A stretch of DNA of 64,000 nucleotides from Nitrospiraceae bacterium (GCA_035623075.1 DASPUC010000022.1:62001-126000); one strand, 5' to 3'; counted from the stretch's first letter, positions 26,896 through 37,004 are shown. Numbers and translations: made by a program. The notes: generated by a model from the letters alone, not told the origin.

Positions 26896-27132
26896 TTAAC
26901 TCAGGCGGGGTTTCCCATGGCCGACGAACAGCTTTTCGGCTTCTGCACGTGCGAGTTCCTGCTTGCGATGGGCGAGAATGACCGGGTCGATCCGCTCGCC
27001 GCAACTCACACAGCGCCAATCGATCGAACCGATTTCGAAAACTCGCTCCGGCACCATAAGCCCTCCGCAGCGATGACAATGGTCGGCGCGATCCGATTGG
27101 TGAGCAACGGACGTCTTTGAGATCCTGACCAT
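26896..27132 (-). CDS. Small zinc-ribbon protein
   Basis: 78 residues with two Cys pairs: CHRCGGLM and CVSCGERI, about 20 residues apart, forming a treble-clef or zinc-ribbon. AAGGAGGAGG upstream of the ATG is an excellent RBS, which supports translation. The C-terminal half is helical and charged (AHRKQELARAEAEKLFVG). It may be a nucleic-acid or protein adaptor. It lies between the FHA protease and cyclic-diphosphoglycerate-synthetase genes on the same strand. No specific family name is offered. Confidence 0.72.
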   Translation of the reverse strand: MVRISKTSVAHQSDRADHCHRCGGLMVPERVFEIGSIDWRCVSCGERIDPVILAHRKQELARAEAEKLFVGHGKPRLS

Positions 27133-27198
27133 AAAGACACACCTCCTCCTTGCTGAAGTATTGGGTTATCCATGTGAGACACAATCCCCGAAAAGGAT

Positions 27199-28599
27199 TC
27201 ATGCCCGCATTGCCTTTTTTACTGCCCCGAAGAGAAGCTCCTTGAGTCTCCCGCTAGCCTCGTGAAATTCATAGCGGACTCGGCAGCTTGGCGGCTTGAT
27301 GGTGATCAGCCGGCGCAAATCCACTGGGGTGGCGATCAGCACGAGATCACAGTCCACCCGATTGATCGTCTGTTCGAGTTCGCGAATTTGCTCTGCTCCA
27401 TAGCCCATCGCGGGCAGGAGGCAATCCAGATGTGGGTTGGCTCGAAAGGTCTCGCGGATGCTGCCGACCGCAGACGGTCGCGGATCGCTTAAGACAGCCG
27501 CTCCATACTTCTGGGCTGCTAGCACGCCGGCACCATAGGCCATCCCGCCATGGGTGACTGTCGGACCGTCTTCGATGACGAGCACACGCTTTCCAAGTAT
27601 CGCCGAGGCATCGTCCACTGTCAGCGGCATCGTCGATTCGATGATCTGCGCGCTCGGATTGGCGGATCTGATCGTCCGGCGAACTGATTCGACCTTCGCA
27701 GGGTCAGCTGTATCCACCTTGGTGATGACGATCACATCAGCACGGAGCAGGTTGACCTCTCCGGGAAAGTAGCTTCGCTCGTGACCGGCCCGGTGCGGGT
27801 CCACGAGAACGATTTCCAAATCCGACTCGAAAAAGGGGATGTCGTTATTACCTCCGTCCCAGATGATCACATCGGCCTCTGATTCAGCCTGACGGAGAAT
27901 GCGTTCATAGTCCACTCCGGCGAACACGACGTCGCCCCGACTGATGTGTGGCTCGTACTCTTCCCGTTCTTCAATGGTGCAGCGTGCCTTCTGGAGATCA
28001 TCCAGATTGGCGAACCGTTGAACCGCCTGCTGCGCCAAGTCCCCATAGGGCATCGGGTGACGAATGACCGCAATCCGACGCCCCTGCTCTCTCAACCATG
28101 CGGCAAGCTTTCTAGCGGCCGGACTCTTCCCTGCTCCCGTCCGGACTGCGCAGATGGATACGACCGGCTTTCGTGACCGAAGCATCGTCGAACCGGGGCC
28201 CAAGAGACGGAAGTCTGCTCCGGCTGCCAGGGCACGAGACGCGCGGTGCATGACCTCTTCGTGAGACACGTCGCTGTAAGCAAAGATGACTTGATCGACG
28301 TCATGCTTCACGATCACGGACTCCAAGTCGTCTTCCGGCACGATCGGAATGCCGCTCGGGTAGAGCGGCCCCGCTAGCTCATGAGGATAGTTGCGCCCGG
28401 CGATGTTTGGAATCTGAGCGGCAGTGAAGGCAACGACGTTATACCTGGGGTTCGCCCGAAAGAAGACGTTGAAGTTGTGGAAGTCCCGGCCAGCCGCTCC
28501 CATAATCACCACTTTTATCGGCGCGCTGGCGCGATTTTCCACCGGGGCCGTTCCTGCGCTGATGACTTCTGCCACAGACAATCCTGCTCTTACGAGCAC
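27199..28599 (-). CDS. Cyclic 2,3-diphosphoglycerate synthetase-like GTPase
   Basis: 466 residues. It has an N-terminal Rossmann-type domain ([37 protein letters not shown]) and a P-loop domain with [59 protein letters not shown] and [11 protein letters not shown]. This architecture is that of the archaeal enzyme making the compatible solute cyclic 2,3-diphosphoglycerate from 2,3-DPG; bacterial members occur widely and their product is mostly unproven. The first 27 residues lie upstream of the conserved region, so the start may be further in. It diverges from the acetyl-CoA synthetase gene at about 100 bases. Confidence 0.86.
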   Translation of the reverse strand: MLVRAGLSVAEVISAGTAPVENRASAPIKVVIMGAAGRDFHNFNVFFRANPRYNVVAFTAAQIPNIAGRNYPHELAGPLYPSGIPIVPEDDLESVIVKHDVDQVIFAYSDVSHEEVMHRASRALAAGADFRLLGPGSTMLRSRKPVVSICAVRTGAGKSPAARKLAAWLREQGRRIAVIRHPMPYGDLAQQAVQRFANLDDLQKARCTIEEREEYEPHISRGDVVFAGVDYERILRQAESEADVIIWDGGNNDIPFFESDLEIVLVDPHRAGHERSYFPGEVNLLRADVIVITKVDTADPAKVESVRRTIRSANPSAQIIESTMPLTVDDASAILGKRVLVIEDGPTVTHGGMAYGAGVLAAQKYGAAVLSDPRPSAVGSIRETFRANPHLDCLLPAMGYGAEQIRELEQTINRVDCDLVLIATPVDLRRLITIKPPSCRVRYEFHEASGRLKELLFGAVKKAMRA

Positions 28600-28703
28600 A
28601 GTGGAGTTCGGACACCGCTGGATTCACAAGAGAATTGTGCCATTCCAGGTCGGCACCCCATGGTCTCTACCTTGCAGAACTCGTGCTCATGGAGGGACGG
28701 GCT

Positions 28704-30464
28704 GTGCTGTGGTCGACCATCATCAAGTCTCGTCGAGACTGGGACATCGTGCCGAATCTCCATGATTATCAGACGGTTTATTCGCACTTTTCATGGAAAG
28801 AGGCTCAACAGCAATTGGAGGGACTTTCGGCCAGTCAGGGTCTGAACATCGCACATGTAGCGGTCGATCGCCATGCCAACGGACCGTCGGCGTCACACCT
28901 GGCGCTCAGATGGCTCGGTAAGGACGGGACCATCGAGGACTATTCGTACCGCCGGTTAAAAGAGTCGACGAATCGCTTTGCGAACGTGCTCACGCAGCTA
29001 GGGGTGGGAAAAGGCGATCGCGTGTTTGCCCTCACCGGACGCATTCCCGAGTTGTACCTCACCGCGCTTGGGACCCTGAAGAATCGAAGCATCTTCTGCC
29101 CGTTGTTCTCCGCCTTCGGTCCGGATCCGATTCGTACGCGTCTGACCATCGGCCAAGCGAAGGTCTTGGTAACCACGGTCGGACTCTACCAGCGGAAAGT
29201 CGCCGCGATTCACGCCGCCATACCAACCCTTGAACACGTGTTACTCGTCGCTGAGGATCGACAGCCCACCTCCATCCCGGGCACGGCTGATTTTCACAGC
29301 CTGATGGACCGGACGAGTTCGTCCTATACGATCGGTCCGACCGATCCGGAGGACGTGGCGCTGCTTCATTTTACGAGCGGAACCACCGGGACGCCGAAAG
29401 GCGCCATTCACGTCCACCAAGCAGTGGTCGCTCACCACATGACCGGCAAGTACGCGCTGGACTTCCATGAGAAAGACGTATTCTGGTGCACGGCGGACCC
29501 CGGTTGGGTAACTGGCACTTCGTACGGGATCATCGCCCCCCTGACCAGCGGCATCACCAGTATCGTCGATGAAGCGGAGTTCGAAGCCGAACGGTGGTAT
29601 CGCATCTTGCAGGACCAACGGGTTTCGATCTGGTATACAGCCCCCACAGCCATTCGCATGATGATGAAAGGCGGCGCCGAGCTCGTCCGCAAGTACGATC
29701 TCCGTCATCTCCGCTTTCTCGCCAGCGTGGGCGAACCGCTCAATCCGGAGGCCGTCGTCTGGGGGCAGGAGGCGTTCGGACAACCGTTCCATGATAACTG
29801 GTGGCAGACTGAAACCGGCGGGATCATGATCGCCAACTATGCCGCGATGGACATTCGTCCCGGTTCGATGGGCCGACCGCTGCCCGGCATCGAGGCCGCC
29901 ATTGTGCGGAAGATCAGCTCGGGCGCGGTCGAAGTGATCGAGAAACCTGGGGAACAGGGTGAGTTGGCCCTTCGTCCCGGATGGCCTTCCATGTTTCGCG
30001 GATACTGGAATGAGCCGGAACGCTATCGGAAATGTTTCGCCGATGGCTGGTACCTGACGGGCGACCTCGCCAAACGCGATGAGGATGGTTACTACTGGTT
30101 CGTCGGCCGGGCGGACGATGTCATCAAGACATCCGGCCATTTGATCGGCCCGTTCGAAGTGGAAAGCATTCTCATGGAACACAAGGCCGTCGCGGAAGCC
30201 GGTGTCATCGGCAAACCGGATCCGGTTGCGTTGGAAGTGGTAAAGGCGTTTGTGTCGCTCAAGGAGGGATACGAGGCCAGCGACTCCCTCCGCCGCGAAT
30301 TGCTCGGGTTCGCACGTGCCCGTCTCGGTGCCGTCGTGGCACCCAAAGAAATTACGTTCCTGCCGACCCTGCCGAAGACGCGGAGCGGCAAGATCATGCG
30401 GCGACTGTTGAAAGCCAGAGAATTGGGATTGCCAGAAGGTGATACCTCGACGTTGGAAGGGTAA
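28704..30464 (+). CDS. acsA: Acetyl-CoA synthetase (AMP-forming)
   Basis: About 586 residues of the short AcsA form, activating acetate to acetyl-CoA via acetyl-AMP. Key motifs are [19 protein letters not shown] (P-loop), [50 protein letters not shown] and the C-terminal [11 protein letters not shown] with the acetylatable Lys. GTG 28704 is preferred because GGAGG precedes it by eight bases; an in-frame ATG lies at 28689. It heads a plus-strand cluster with pyruvate dehydrogenase genes, joining acetate and pyruvate routes to acetyl-CoA. A family A repeat follows its stop directly. Confidence 0.92.
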   Translation: MLWSTIIKSRRDWDIVPNLHDYQTVYSHFSWKEAQQQLEGLSASQGLNIAHVAVDRHANGPSASHLALRWLGKDGTIEDYSYRRLKESTNRFANVLTQLGVGKGDRVFALTGRIPELYLTALGTLKNRSIFCPLFSAFGPDPIRTRLTIGQAKVLVTTVGLYQRKVAAIHAAIPTLEHVLLVAEDRQPTSIPGTADFHSLMDRTSSSYTIGPTDPEDVALLHFTSGTTGTPKGAIHVHQAVVAHHMTGKYALDFHEKDVFWCTADPGWVTGTSYGIIAPLTSGITSIVDEAEFEAERWYRILQDQRVSIWYTAPTAIRMMMKGGAELVRKYDLRHLRFLASVGEPLNPEAVVWGQEAFGQPFHDNWWQTETGGIMIANYAAMDIRPGSMGRPLPGIEAAIVRKISSGAVEVIEKPGEQGELALRPGWPSMFRGYWNEPERYRKCFADGWYLTGDLAKRDEDGYYWFVGRADDVIKTSGHLIGPFEVESILMEHKAVAEAGVIGKPDPVALEVVKAFVSLKEGYEASDSLRRELLGFARARLGAVVAPKEITFLPTLPKTRSGKIMRRLLKARELGLPEGDTSTLEG

Positions 30465-30465
30465 G

Positions 30466-30542
30466 CATTTAGCTGTAAGCTTCCAGCAGTTAGCCTCGGA
30501 GAGAGAGTTCATTGAGAGCTGAACGCTGATAGCTGACAGCTC
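30466..30542. repeat. Short-motif palindromic repeat, family A (copy 3)
   Basis: The spacer between acsA and pdhA consists of AGCTGTAAGCTTCCAGCAGT and GAGAGCTGAACGCTGATAGC type units in opposite orientation. The motif is the same as at 8086 and 9459. It ends 20 bases before the pdhA ATG, so the RBS (GGAGAAGAC) lies immediately outside it. Confidence 0.78.
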
Positions 30543-30561
30543 GGTGCTGTATGGAGAAGAC

Positions 30562-31575
30562 ATGGACGCCGTTGTCGATCGCGATCACGGATTAGCGCTG
30601 ATCCACCAGATGCTCCGAATCCGCCGCTTCGAGGAAAAGTGTGCGGAACTATATAGCCTCGGAAAGATCCGGGGGTTTCTCCACCTCTACATCGGAGAAG
30701 AAGCGGTGGCCGTCGGATCCATACCGGCATTCACGCCGGATGACGCCATCGTGGCGACCTACCGCGAGCACGGCCACTCGCTCGTCCGTGGCACCCCGAT
30801 GGGGCCATTGATGGCCGAGCTCTACGGGAAGGCAACCGGCTGTGCGCGGGGGCGGGGCGGGTCGATGCATTTCTTCGACGCATCGCGCCGCTTCTACGGA
30901 GGACTCGCGATCGTGGGAGGGGGCTTGCCGATCGCCGTCGGGTTGGCGCTCGCGCAGAAGCTCGCCCCCCTGTCTCCCTCCCTTCATAAGTGGGGGAATA
31001 AAGGGGGGGTCACCGCTTGCTATTTTGGTGATGGAGCCGTGGCGGAAGGCGAGTTCCACGAGTCGATGAATCTGGCTGCGCTCTGGAAACTGCCGGTGCT
31101 CTTCCTCTGCGAAAACAATCTTTATGCGATGGGCACGGCGCTGGGCCGGCATCAATCGCAGACCGATATCGCCCGGAAAGCCGATGCCTACGCCATTCCG
31201 GCCGAAGCGGTGGACGGGATGGACGTCCTTGCCGTGGAATCAGCGACCAAAAAAGCCGTCGAGCTCGTGCGGCACGGCGGTGGTCCCTACTTCATCGAGT
31301 ACCGCACGTACCGTTTCCGAGCTCACTCGATGTACGACGCCGAACTGTATCGAACCAAGGACGAAGTCGCCCAGTGGAAGCAGCGGGACCCCATTGCCCT
31401 GTTCGAACAACAGCTTCGCGCACAAGGTGCCCTAGAGGACGCCGATCTGCAGAAGATGGAGTCCACCATTGCGGACGAAATTGCCGAAGCCATGGCCTTC
31501 GCCGAAGCGGGGCCATGGGAGCCCTTAGAAGATTTGACGAAGGATGTGTATACGCCGGCGAAGCCGGCAGGCTAG
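30562..31575 (+). CDS. pdhA: Pyruvate dehydrogenase E1 alpha subunit
   Basis: 337 residues from ATG 30562 with GGAGAAGAC upstream. It is the TPP-binding half of a heterotetrameric E1: [23 protein letters not shown]-equivalent [32 protein letters not shown], then the TPP motif GDGAVAEG with [20 protein letters not shown] and NNLYAMGT. The C-terminal [20 protein letters not shown] is typical of PDH alpha. An in-frame insert ([13 protein letters not shown]) just before VTACYFGDG comes from a palindromic repeat. The last four residues (KPAG) and the stop lie in or beside another repeat. Acetoin or branched-chain substrates are less likely given the neighbours. Confidence 0.9.
   Translation: MDAVVDRDHGLALIHQMLRIRRFEEKCAELYSLGKIRGFLHLYIGEEAVAVGSIPAFTPDDAIVATYREHGHSLVRGTPMGPLMAELYGKATGCARGRGGSMHFFDASRRFYGGLAIVGGGLPIAVGLALAQKLAPLSPSLHKWGNKGGVTACYFGDGAVAEGEFHESMNLAALWKLPVLFLCENNLYAMGTALGRHQSQTDIARKADAYAIPAEAVDGMDVLAVESATKKAVELVRHGGGPYFIEYRTYRFRAHSMYDAELYRTKDEVAQWKQRDPIALFEQQLRAQGALEDADLQKMESTIADEIAEAMAFAEAGPWEPLEDLTKDVYTPAKPAG
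30964..31010. repeat. Palindromic insert inside pdhA, family C
   Basis: A 47-base near-palindrome: arms CCCCCCTGTCTCCCTCCCTT and AAGTGGGGGAATAAAGGGGG flank a CAT centre. It is translated in frame as part of an extra loop of about ten residues in E1 alpha. It resembles the C-rich/G-rich intergenic repeats common in some bacterial genomes. Confidence 0.78.
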
Positions 31576-31627
31576 AGGTGCGAGGCGAGGGGCAAATGAT
31601 CAGACCTCTCGCCCCTTGCCTCTAGCC
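31570..31627. repeat. Palindromic repeat between pdhA and pdhB, family B
   Basis: The arms GGCTAGAGGTGCGAGGCGAG and CTCTCGCCCCTTGCCTCTAG pair closely. The left arm contains the pdhA stop codon (GGC TAG) and the right arm ends just before the GGAG used as RBS of pdhB. The motif recurs in frame within the E2 gene at 35123-35193. Confidence 0.82.
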
Positions 31628-31638
31628 GGAGTCTTCGT

Positions 31639-32622
31639 ATGAAGATCACCTACCGTGAAGCTGTTCGTGCCGGACTCCGCGAGGCATTGCAGAACAACCC
31701 GCTCGTCTTTCTCATGGGAGAGGATGTCGGGCGTTACGGTGGGACTTACGCCTGCACCAAGGGATTCTTAGAGGAGTTCGGCCCTGCGCGTATTCGCGAC
31801 ACGCCTCTATCCGAATCCACCTTTGTCGGTGCCGGCATCGGTGCGGCACTGGGAGGCATGCGACCCATCGTCGAAGTGATGACAGTGAACTTCAGTTTGC
31901 TGGCGCTGGATCAGATCGTCAACAATGCCGCGACGATTCGTCACATGTCCGGCGGACAGTTCAGCATTCCCTTGGTCGTGCGCATGGCCACAGGAGCCGG
32001 ACGGCAAGTCGCCGCACAACACTCTCACAGTCTCGAAGGGTGGTACGCGCACATTCCGGGTATCAAGGTCCTCGCCCCTGCGACCGTGACCGATGCACGA
32101 AGCATGATCTTGACCGCCTTGAAGGAACCGGACCCCGTCTTCATCTTCGAGCATGCCTATCTGTACCCTATGGAAGGGGAGCTCGATGAACGGGCGCTCC
32201 CCGTCGATATTGTGAACGCAGCTATACGCCGCCGAGGGAAAGACGTGAGCCTGATCACGTTCGGCGGCTCATTATGGAAAGCGCTGCAGGCAGCCGACAC
32301 CCTTGCCGCGGAAGGAATCGAAGCCGACGTCATCGATCTTCGCGTGCTCCGCCCGCTCGACCGGGCGACGATTCTCGCCTCCGTGAGTAGGACCCACCGG
32401 GCCGTCATCATCGATGAAGGCTGGCGTACAGGAAGTTTCGCCGCGGAGATCAGTGCGCAGATCATGGAAGGGGCCTTTTACGATCTCGATGGCCCGGTGG
32501 CCCGCGTGTGTAGCGTCGAAGTTCCGATTCCCTACGCCAAACACTTGGAAGACGCGGCACTTCCTCAGTCTGAGAAGATCGTGCTGACTGTTAGAAACAT
32601 GTTTCGAGGCCGAGATGAATAG
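31639..32622 (+). CDS. pdhB: Pyruvate dehydrogenase E1 beta subunit
   Basis: 327 residues, full length. The N-terminal pyrimidine-binding domain begins [20 protein letters not shown] and [20 protein letters not shown], with [20 protein letters not shown]. Conserved parts include [20 protein letters not shown]-like substrate channel sequence ([15 protein letters not shown]). The C-terminal transketolase-type domain has [34 protein letters not shown] and the final [16 protein letters not shown]. Together with the upstream alpha subunit it decarboxylates pyruvate and reductively acetylates the E2 lipoyl group. It uses an RBS (GGAG) right after the intergenic repeat. No E3 gene is present in this cluster. 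Confidence 0.93.
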   Translation: MKITYREAVRAGLREALQNNPLVFLMGEDVGRYGGTYACTKGFLEEFGPARIRDTPLSESTFVGAGIGAALGGMRPIVEVMTVNFSLLALDQIVNNAATIRHMSGGQFSIPLVVRMATGAGRQVAAQHSHSLEGWYAHIPGIKVLAPATVTDARSMILTALKEPDPVFIFEHAYLYPMEGELDERALPVDIVNAAIRRRGKDVSLITFGGSLWKALQAADTLAAEGIEADVIDLRVLRPLDRATILASVSRTHRAVIIDEGWRTGSFAAEISAQIMEGAFYDLDGPVARVCSVEVPIPYAKHLEDAALPQSEKIVLTVRNMFRGRDE

Positions 32623-32651
32623 CCCCCTATCGAGAAACGAATTGAGGGATC

Positions 32652-34574
32652 ATGAGTCCGTTTTCGGAGAACCGCCAGGACGCTGAGCCCGACTCGCTCC
32701 GGCAGGAACTCGGCGACCTCTTGCAGGATGTTCAACAGAAGGCCGCTGAGGCTCGAGCCAAGTTCCATTTTGCGGACCCTGACGCGCAATGCAGTTGTGA
32801 CAATCTCCTCGCTTACCTGGCGCTGCGCGAGCATGACCTTCAAGATCTTCAACTCGAACTGGCCGGACGCGGGCTGTCTTCGCTGGGAAGGCTCGAGGGT
32901 TCGGTACTCCATAGCCTCCGGAAGGTCGCACAGCATGTGGGGATCGAACCGACGGACACTCCTCTTATGCTTCCCGACTTTGCACAGGCAGAGTCCATCC
33001 TCTCGCGGCGTAGCACCGCGCTATTGGGTCGGCCTCGTCCGCGTCGCCACACCCGTATCATGGTGACACTGGACCCCGACGTCGTCAGGCAACCTGAACT
33101 GCTCGAGCAACTTCTCGTGGAAGGGATGGATATCGCCAGGGTCAATTGTGCCCATGACACGGCTCATGAATGGGCGATGATCATTGCTTCGGTACGGGAT
33201 GCAGAGGAACGGTTAGCGAGCCGAGGACGAGCGATCGGACGCCGCTGCCGCGTGTTCATGGATCTTGCCGGACCGAAGGTCCGGACCGGACCATTGATGC
33301 CCACGACCAGGCCACTCAAGCTCACTGTGGAGAAAGATGCCTACGGACGGCCGTCTCGTATCTTGGAAGGATTTCTTGACACAGAAGCCTTGCAATCCCA
33401 ACGGTTCCGTTCACCGGACCTCCCTTGGAACTTTGTGATCGCACTTCCCGGGCAAAGCGGTCTCGCGGCCCTCATACTCGCCGAAAAACTCCGGTTCACC
33501 GACACCAGGGGTCGTGAACGAGTTTTCCATGTGCTCGAACGCGTGAGTCCCACGAAGGTTCGCGTCGGGTTGGAGAGGACAGCCTACCTCGAAGAAGGAA
33601 TGGAGCTCGTGACGACCGGCGGAGCGAGTTTTCAAATCGGGCCGATCATGCCTCAACCCATGGACATTCGAGTGCGGGCAGGAGACCGATTGGTTCTCTA
33701 CCGAGAGCCGACTCGTCTCGGCCACGGAGCACGCGCAGGACAGCCGGCAGGAATCAGTTGCACTCTTCCCGCCGTGTTGGAAATGGTGAAACCGGGTCAT
33801 CGCGTGTGTATCGATGACGGCAAGATCACGACGATCGTCCGGAATCTGCATCCGGCACACCTGGAACTTGAAGTCATCGCTCCATATGATGTCCCGGCCC
33901 GCATTCGTTCGGAGAAGGGCCTGAATTTTCCGGACTCGCCCCTCGACATTCCCGCCTTCACAGCCCAAGACCGGGAGGATCTTAAATTTGTCGCCCGTCA
34001 TGCGACGGCGGTCGGTCTCTCATTCGCACACCATCCTCAGGATCTATTAGATTTGCGCCAAGCCTTGGAGGGCCTTGGATGCTCAGATTTGGGAATTGTC
34101 ATTAAGATCGAGATTCGAGAAGCCATCCATCGGTTGGCACAGCTCCTCCTTGCCGGGTTGGATCGTCCGAGATTCGGCGTGATGATTGCGCGCGGCGACC
34201 TCGCGGTCGAAGTGGGTTTTGAGCATCTGGCATTGGTCCAGGAAGATATCCTCTGCCTTTGTGAAGCCGCCCATGTGCCGGTGATCTGGGCCACTCAGGT
34301 GCTGGAAAGCTTGGCGAAAAGCGGGTTGCCCGCACGAGCTGAAATTACCGATGCTGCTACCGGTCAGCGGGCCGAGTGCGTCATGTTGAATAAGGGAAGG
34401 TTTGTGGTGGATGCCGTGAAGACTCTCGCGGATTTGCTGAGTTCAAGAGAACGCCAGCGGATCAAGAAACGGCAAGTCTTTCGCGATATCACGGTCCAGC
34501 ACGGCATATTCGATCGACCCGGGACTGATCTTCCGGCTACGGCCGGACCATCTGAGGAACCAGCTTGCGTGTAA
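32652..34574 (+). CDS. Divergent long pyruvate kinase
   Basis: 640 residues against about 470 for common pyruvate kinase. An N-terminal helical extension of about 130 residues, rich in Glu/Gln/Leu, has no recognised domain. The catalytic barrel follows: RIMVTLDPDVVRQPELLEQL, GMDIARVNCAHDTAHEW, MDLAGPKVRTGPL, CIDDGKITT, VMIARGDLAVEVGFE and PVIWATQVLESLAKSGLPAR. The canonical DAVMLSGETA is replaced by ECVMLNKGRF, and the B domain is expanded. Lys and metal ligands appear conserved, so activity is plausible, but regulation must differ. It lies between the E1 beta and E2 genes, supplying pyruvate to the complex. Confidence 0.85.
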   Translation: MSPFSENRQDAEPDSLRQELGDLLQDVQQKAAEARAKFHFADPDAQCSCDNLLAYLALREHDLQDLQLELAGRGLSSLGRLEGSVLHSLRKVAQHVGIEPTDTPLMLPDFAQAESILSRRSTALLGRPRPRRHTRIMVTLDPDVVRQPELLEQLLVEGMDIARVNCAHDTAHEWAMIIASVRDAEERLASRGRAIGRRCRVFMDLAGPKVRTGPLMPTTRPLKLTVEKDAYGRPSRILEGFLDTEALQSQRFRSPDLPWNFVIALPGQSGLAALILAEKLRFTDTRGRERVFHVLERVSPTKVRVGLERTAYLEEGMELVTTGGASFQIGPIMPQPMDIRVRAGDRLVLYREPTRLGHGARAGQPAGISCTLPAVLEMVKPGHRVCIDDGKITTIVRNLHPAHLELEVIAPYDVPARIRSEKGLNFPDSPLDIPAFTAQDREDLKFVARHATAVGLSFAHHPQDLLDLRQALEGLGCSDLGIVIKIEIREAIHRLAQLLLAGLDRPRFGVMIARGDLAVEVGFEHLALVQEDILCLCEAAHVPVIWATQVLESLAKSGLPARAEITDAATGQRAECVMLNKGRFVVDAVKTLADLLSSRERQRIKKRQVFRDITVQHGIFDRPGTDLPATAGPSEEPACV

Positions 34575-34653
34575 CTGCTCATGCGCGGATGCGTTCTTCT
34601 ACCCTTTGTCATCGAATCTTCTTCTACTCGTCACGCATCACGGAGCTTGAACC

Positions 34654-35889
34654 ATGGCTGACTTTCTAATGCCCACTCTCGGATCAGACATGACTGAAGG
34701 GACTCTGGTCGAATGGAGAAAGAAGGTTGGTGACCGGGTGGTCAAGGGCGAGATCCTTGCCGAAGTGGATACCGAGAAGGCCGCGATCGAGATCGAATCC
34801 TTTCATACAGGCATCGTCGAAAGACTGATCACAAGACCTGGGGATAAGATTCCGGTCGGCACTGTAATGGCGATCATCCGCGAGGAAGGAAGGCCGGCGG
34901 GAAAGGTGGAGGTCGAGGCCAAGGCTGCGATAAAGCCCCACGTGGAGGCTCCACCTTCCGTCGCGAGAAGGGCCATCCCGTCTCCGGCACCTGAGCCAGC
35001 ACGACTTCGCGTCTCGCCGGCCGCGAGACAATTGGCGGCAGAACTGGGTATCGATCCATCGACCCTTCGAGGTACCGGACCGGACGGAGCCATTGTCCGC
35101 GAAGACGTGCTCCGGGCCGCACAGGCGAGTGGCAAGAGGCGAGAGACGAGAGGTGAAGAACAAGTGCAACCCCTTGCCCCTAGCGCCTCGCCCATGGCCG
35201 AGGCGCCTGGTACAGCGGCTGAGAGACAATCCCGGATGCGACAGACCATTGCCGCCGCGATGGCCAGATCGAAGCGCGAGATTCCCCATTACTACCTCAG
35301 CACCACCATCGACATGGGCCGGACCATGAACTGGCTCAAAGACGAAAACCTCAAGCGATCGGTAGCGGATCGGCTGCTCTACGGTGTCTTACTGATTAAG
35401 GCAGTCGCCCTGGCTCTGCGGCAGGTACCGGAGCTGAATGGATTGTGGAAAGGAAGCGCCGCTGTTCAGAGCCCCGACGTCCATGTTGGAGTAGCAGTGT
35501 CCCTTCGGCAAGGAGGCCTTATTGCGCCGGCCATTCATCACACGGACAAGCTCAGTCTTGACGAACTGATGAAACGGTTTCTGGATGTGGTAAAGCGGGC
35601 CCGAGCAGGAACATTGCGGAGTTCGGAGCTCTCCGATCCAACGATCACGGTCACCAGCCTCGGCGAACAGGGAGTGGAAACCGTCTTCGGTGTGATCTAT
35701 CCTCCGCAGGTGGCCCTGGTCGGCCTCGGGAAAATCGTGGAACGCCCCTGGGTCGTCGAGGGACAGGTCGTTTCAAGACCGGTTGTGACCGCGAGCCTGT
35801 CCGCCGACCATCGCGTGACCGACGGCCATCGGGGCGGGCTGTTTCTCTCAGCCATCGATCGGTTGCTACAGGAACCAGGGCGGCTCTGA
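34654..35889 (+). CDS. pdhC: Dihydrolipoamide acetyltransferase (E2)
   Basis: 411 residues. A single lipoyl domain occupies residues 1-78 with the lipoylated Lys42 in [11 protein letters not shown] peripheral-subunit-binding domain ([32 protein letters not shown]) follows. The catalytic domain runs from about 190 ([20 protein letters not shown]) to the active-site SADHRVTDG near the C-terminus. The linker between PSBD and catalytic domain ([20 protein letters not shown]) is encoded by a palindromic repeat read in frame. It accepts acetyl groups from E1 and passes them to CoA. E3 must come from elsewhere. Confidence 0.93.
   Translation: MADFLMPTLGSDMTEGTLVEWRKKVGDRVVKGEILAEVDTEKAAIEIESFHTGIVERLITRPGDKIPVGTVMAIIREEGRPAGKVEVEAKAAIKPHVEAPPSVARRAIPSPAPEPARLRVSPAARQLAAELGIDPSTLRGTGPDGAIVREDVLRAAQASGKRRETRGEEQVQPLAPSASPMAEAPGTAAERQSRMRQTIAAAMARSKREIPHYYLSTTIDMGRTMNWLKDENLKRSVADRLLYGVLLIKAVALALRQVPELNGLWKGSAAVQSPDVHVGVAVSLRQGGLIAPAIHHTDKLSLDELMKRFLDVVKRARAGTLRSSELSDPTITVTSLGEQGVETVFGVIYPPQVALVGLGKIVERPWVVEGQVVSRPVVTASLSADHRVTDGHRGGLFLSAIDRLLQEPGRL
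35123..35193. repeat. Palindromic repeat inside pdhC, family B
   Basis: The arms GGCGAGTGGCAAGAGGCGAG and CCCCTTGCCCCTAGCGCCTC form an imperfect inverted repeat with the same words as the pdhA-pdhB spacer at 31570-31627. It is read through in frame and encodes the flexible linker of E2, where extra residues are tolerated. Confidence 0.78.
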
Positions 35890-35900
35890 ATCGATCACTT

Positions 35901-36146
35901 ATGCAGGATGAACTCAAACAAACTGTTCTTCGCCTCCTTGGCGAGATCGCTCCGGAAACAGATCTGGCGTCAGTGAAACCGGATGTCAGTTTTCGCGATC
36001 AACTGGACATCGATTCTATCGACTTCCTCAACTTCATTGTCGCCATGCACAAGCAGTTCCAGATCGATGTTCCCGAATCGGACTACCCTGAGCTCACAAC
36101 GATCGATGGCTGCGTCCGGTACCTCCGACGCATGCTGGCGCGATAG
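35901..36146 (+). CDS. Acyl carrier protein
   Basis: 81 residues with the four-helix carrier-protein pattern and the 4'-phosphopantetheine site Ser39 in LDIDSIDFLNFIVAMH. Helix II is typical (acidic, hydrophobic), and SDYPELTTIDGCVRYL matches the ACP C-terminus. It begins 11 bases after the E2 stop without a strong RBS, so translation is probably coupled. A carrier protein closing a PDH gene cluster is unusual: it may receive acyl groups for fatty-acid, lipoate (octanoyl) or secondary-metabolite use. No fatty-acid synthesis genes are adjacent. Confidence 0.88.
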   Translation: MQDELKQTVLRLLGEIAPETDLASVKPDVSFRDQLDIDSIDFLNFIVAMHKQFQIDVPESDYPELTTIDGCVRYLRRMLAR

Positions 36147-36286
36147 CAATCCGTCGCGTCCGGACACTGTACCGGAACCATGAACGTCTGGTTGTCTCGC
36201 GCTGCCCAATCGAGAGGCTTTGCACCAGCAGGTCGCAGGTTCAATATTGGTTGAAGACGCTTGTCCATCACTGACGATAGGTCGAG

Positions 36287-36292
36287 TATAAT
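36287..36292 (+). promoter_or_regulatory. Possible -10 element (TATAAT)
   Basis: A consensus TATAAT lies 85 bases upstream of the response-regulator ATG in a 230-base gap. The best -35 candidate (TTGTCC at 36261) is 20 bases away, longer than optimal, so the site is tentative. Confidence 0.3.
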
Positions 36293-36377
36293 GGCAATGA
36301 TGATCAACCGACGTTAGTTTTGTCCACTCAACCGGTGTTGTAGTCGAGCTACGTGTTCTGAGGAGAGGAACGCACAC

Positions 36378-37004
36378 ATGTTTCAGGGTCCTGTTTTGAT
36401 TATCGATGATGATCCACTTGCGCAAAAGACGCTGGCTTCGATCTTGCGACTTCGTCAACAAGTCGAGGTGGAGATGTCGGACTCGACGGTCGGAGCCTTG
36501 GAATGGATCCGAGGGACCGACTATACCGTCATCATCTGTGATGCGAACCAGACTCGGCTGTCGGGGGAATCTTTCGTGCGGGCCGTACACAAGTTCCGTC
36601 CAGACACTCCGATTCTGCTTCTAACGGACCAGCGCACTCAGGTTGCCACATATGCTGCCATTGAGGCCGGGGCCTATGATGTTCTTTCCAAACCGATCGA
36701 GGATGAGACATTTCTACTGGCAGTGAGCCGGGCGCTCGAAGCCTCCCACTTGAGGCGCCAGGTCAAAGATCAGGGAGACACATTCCTGGCAGTCCTGGGA
36801 GAAGTGATGGGCGATCTTGAAGTTCTGTACCACGCCTACGGTCTGCGGGGTCATCTTGAGGCGATCATGGCGAGGGCGAAGGCAGAAGGATACTTCAAAA
36901 TCATCGCTGATCCGAGCGTTCTCACAATGGCTTTTGCCGCAAGAGGAGGACCGCAATCGATCGAGCCTCGAGATCGTAACCCTCGCCTGCCTTCAGAATC
37001 TTGA
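36378..37004 (+). CDS. Response regulator, receiver domain with helical tail
   Basis: 208 residues. The receiver domain occupies residues 5-122: acidic pocket IIDDDP (10-12), phospho-acceptor Asp55 in VIICDANQ, Thr83 in LLLTDQ and Lys105 in LSKPIE. The remaining 85 residues contain no HTH, GGDEF or kinase; they form one helical stretch ([20 protein letters not shown]) and a disordered tail. It is thus a CheY-like single-domain regulator, acting by protein contact. GAGGAGAGG supports the start. The last 83 bases overlap the end of glgX on the other strand, so its C-terminal tail may be little constrained. Confidence 0.85.
   Translation: MFQGPVLIIDDDPLAQKTLASILRLRQQVEVEMSDSTVGALEWIRGTDYTVIICDANQTRLSGESFVRAVHKFRPDTPILLLTDQRTQVATYAAIEAGAYDVLSKPIEDETFLLAVSRALEASHLRRQVKDQGDTFLAVLGEVMGDLEVLYHAYGLRGHLEAIMARAKAEGYFKIIADPSVLTMAFAARGGPQSIEPRDRNPRLPSES

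Noticed and set aside
29241-30563. 440-codon minus-strand frame
   Set aside because: Antisense to acsA, no RBS or recognisable domain.
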